Positions 5,617 to 6,323 of a stretch of DNA of 6,323 nucleotides are shown here, one piece after another. Source of the stretch: an uncultured Alphaproteobacteria bacterium (GTDB lineage: Bacteria; Pseudomonadota; Alphaproteobacteria; Caulobacterales; Caulobacteraceae). The notes under the pieces are model-generated. The model was given only the letters and a program-made list of their open reading frames with translations. It made no database searches and was not told where the DNA came from. The stretch covers positions 1 through 6,323 of the forward strand of contig CAIYSH010000310.1 in the NCBI GenBank assembly GCA_903928755.1. Direction: 5' to 3'. The position numbers were made by a program, and so were the translations under genes. Position 1 is the first letter of the stretch, and every line of letters starts with the position of its first letter.

Positions 5617-6323
5617 AGCGATCGTGACAAAGCCCATGCGTGGCGGGATCGGGAAGGCATTGTAGCCGCCCGAATTCCCGGTCACGCCTGCGGTCATCAC
5701 GCCCTTGATATTGCCAAGGTTGGTGATGTTGGCACTGATCTTGGCCGACTTGGCCCAGTCAGGCTTCATCGACTGAAGGTTCCAGCTGGCCTGCAGGCCG
5801 ACCAGGAAATATGACTTTACCGACAGGTCATTGAGGTAGGTCACATAGCGACGACCGACATAGTCACCGGTCACCTGGCCCTCGAAGTCACCAGAACGGA
5901 AGCTGGCGACGGTCTTGTTCATCCACTTGGGCGACAGGGGAACATACTTGCCGCCGGTGGCGACCTTTATCGATTCCGTGACCCCATTCACCACCCGTGT
6001 GCCGCTCAGATAATCCGAAGAATACTTGGCGTCGGTGTAGGACACCGCGTTGTAGACCCGGAAGTGAGGGCCAAACTCGACTGTCGCCGCCAGATCAGCG
6101 CCGGTGGTCTTCACGTCGCCCACATTGGCCAGGATGGCGGGCGCGGGATTGATGAAGTTGAAGGGGGCGATGTTCAGCAGACGATTGCAGAAGTCCACGT
6201 GGAAGATATTGGCCTGACCTTCAATGGCCGTGATCGGTCCGGCAGACACTTCCCGACGGGTCCGGATGCCGGCCTCGTAGGTCCATGAGGTTTCGGGCTT
6301 CACGGTGGACTTGAACAGCTCAA
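5605..6323 (-). CDS. TonB-dependent outer-membrane receptor, C-terminal part (5' end outside the window)
   Basis: This is the end of a beta-barrel receptor that would import a scarce nutrient across the outer membrane with energy from TonB-ExbB-ExbD. The frame stays open to the right edge, reading E-L-F-K-S-T-V-K-P-E-T-S-W-T-Y-E-A-G, the common K-P-E-x-S-x-x-Y-E-x-G strand of these receptors, so the GTG at 6303 is internal and not a start. Further barrel marks are the segment around NIFHVDFCNRLL, then LANVGDVKTTGADL, alternating aromatic strands such as AVSYTDAKYSSDY, and NITNLGNIKG near the end. The protein ends A-A-D-F, and a terminal Phe is the usual signal for barrel assembly. About 238 residues are visible; the plug domain and TonB box are missing, so the ligand cannot be judged. 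It converges on the esterase gene with a 27-base gap. Confidence 0.9.
   Translation of the reverse strand, partial: ELFKSTVKPETSWTYEAGIRTRREVSAGPITAIEGQANIFHVDFCNRLLNIAPFNFINPAPAILANVGDVKTTGADLAATVEFGPHFRVYNAVSYTDAKYSSDYLSGTRVVNGVTESIKVATGGKYVPLSPKWMNKTVASFRSGDFEGQVTGDYVGRRYVTYLNDLSVKSYFLVGLQASWNLQSMKPDWAKSAKISANITNLGNIKGVMTAGVTGNSGGYNAFPIPPRMGFVTIAADF

Noticed and set aside
5605..6303. The receptor as a complete 232-residue protein starting at GTG 6303
   Set aside because: The frame continues upstream to the window edge with receptor-like residues, and a 232-residue piece lacks the plug domain, so this is a gene cut by the window.

Overview
The window is about 6.3 kb of GC-rich bacterial DNA with tightly packed genes and no stretch of 300 bases without one. 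The gene types (CaiB-family CoA transferase, acyl-CoA dehydrogenase, crotonase, secreted type B carboxylesterase, TonB-dependent receptor), the G/C-ending codons and the receptor's sequence style suggest an aerobic alphaproteobacterium, possibly Caulobacterales or Sphingomonadales. That assignment is inference; no rRNA or other marker gene is present.

Layout. Positions 44-1809 (minus strand) hold a two-gene unit: a family III CoA transferase (592-1809) followed by a small P-loop kinase-like protein (44-592). The stop of the first and the start of the second share one base (TGATG). A short divergent control region (1810-1883) separates them from a plus-strand pair: an acyl-CoA dehydrogenase (1884-3050, TTG start) and a crotonase-fold protein (3047-3829), joined by an ATGA overlap. 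Next on the plus strand is an exported type B carboxylesterase (3901-5577). It converges on the 3' end of a TonB-dependent receptor (minus strand, 5605 to the right edge, 5' end missing).

How the genes may work together. CoA transfer, alpha-beta desaturation and a crotonase step make a plausible cytoplasmic module for activating and breaking down an unknown carboxylic acid. The exported esterase and the outer-membrane receptor could supply such an acid by taking up or hydrolysing an ester, but they belong to separate transcription units, so that link is only inferred.

Most notable points. The crotonase lacks both glutamates of classical enoyl-CoA hydratase (Gly114 and Phe134 stand in their places), so it is probably not a standard hydratase. 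The dehydrogenase has Asp369 where short/medium-chain enzymes have the catalytic Glu, and it resembles the ACAD10/11-like branch. The esterase keeps its full triad and six cysteines placed as in the cholinesterase disulfides. I see no CRISPR array, insertion sequence, tRNA or rRNA, and no clear sign of a wholly new system.
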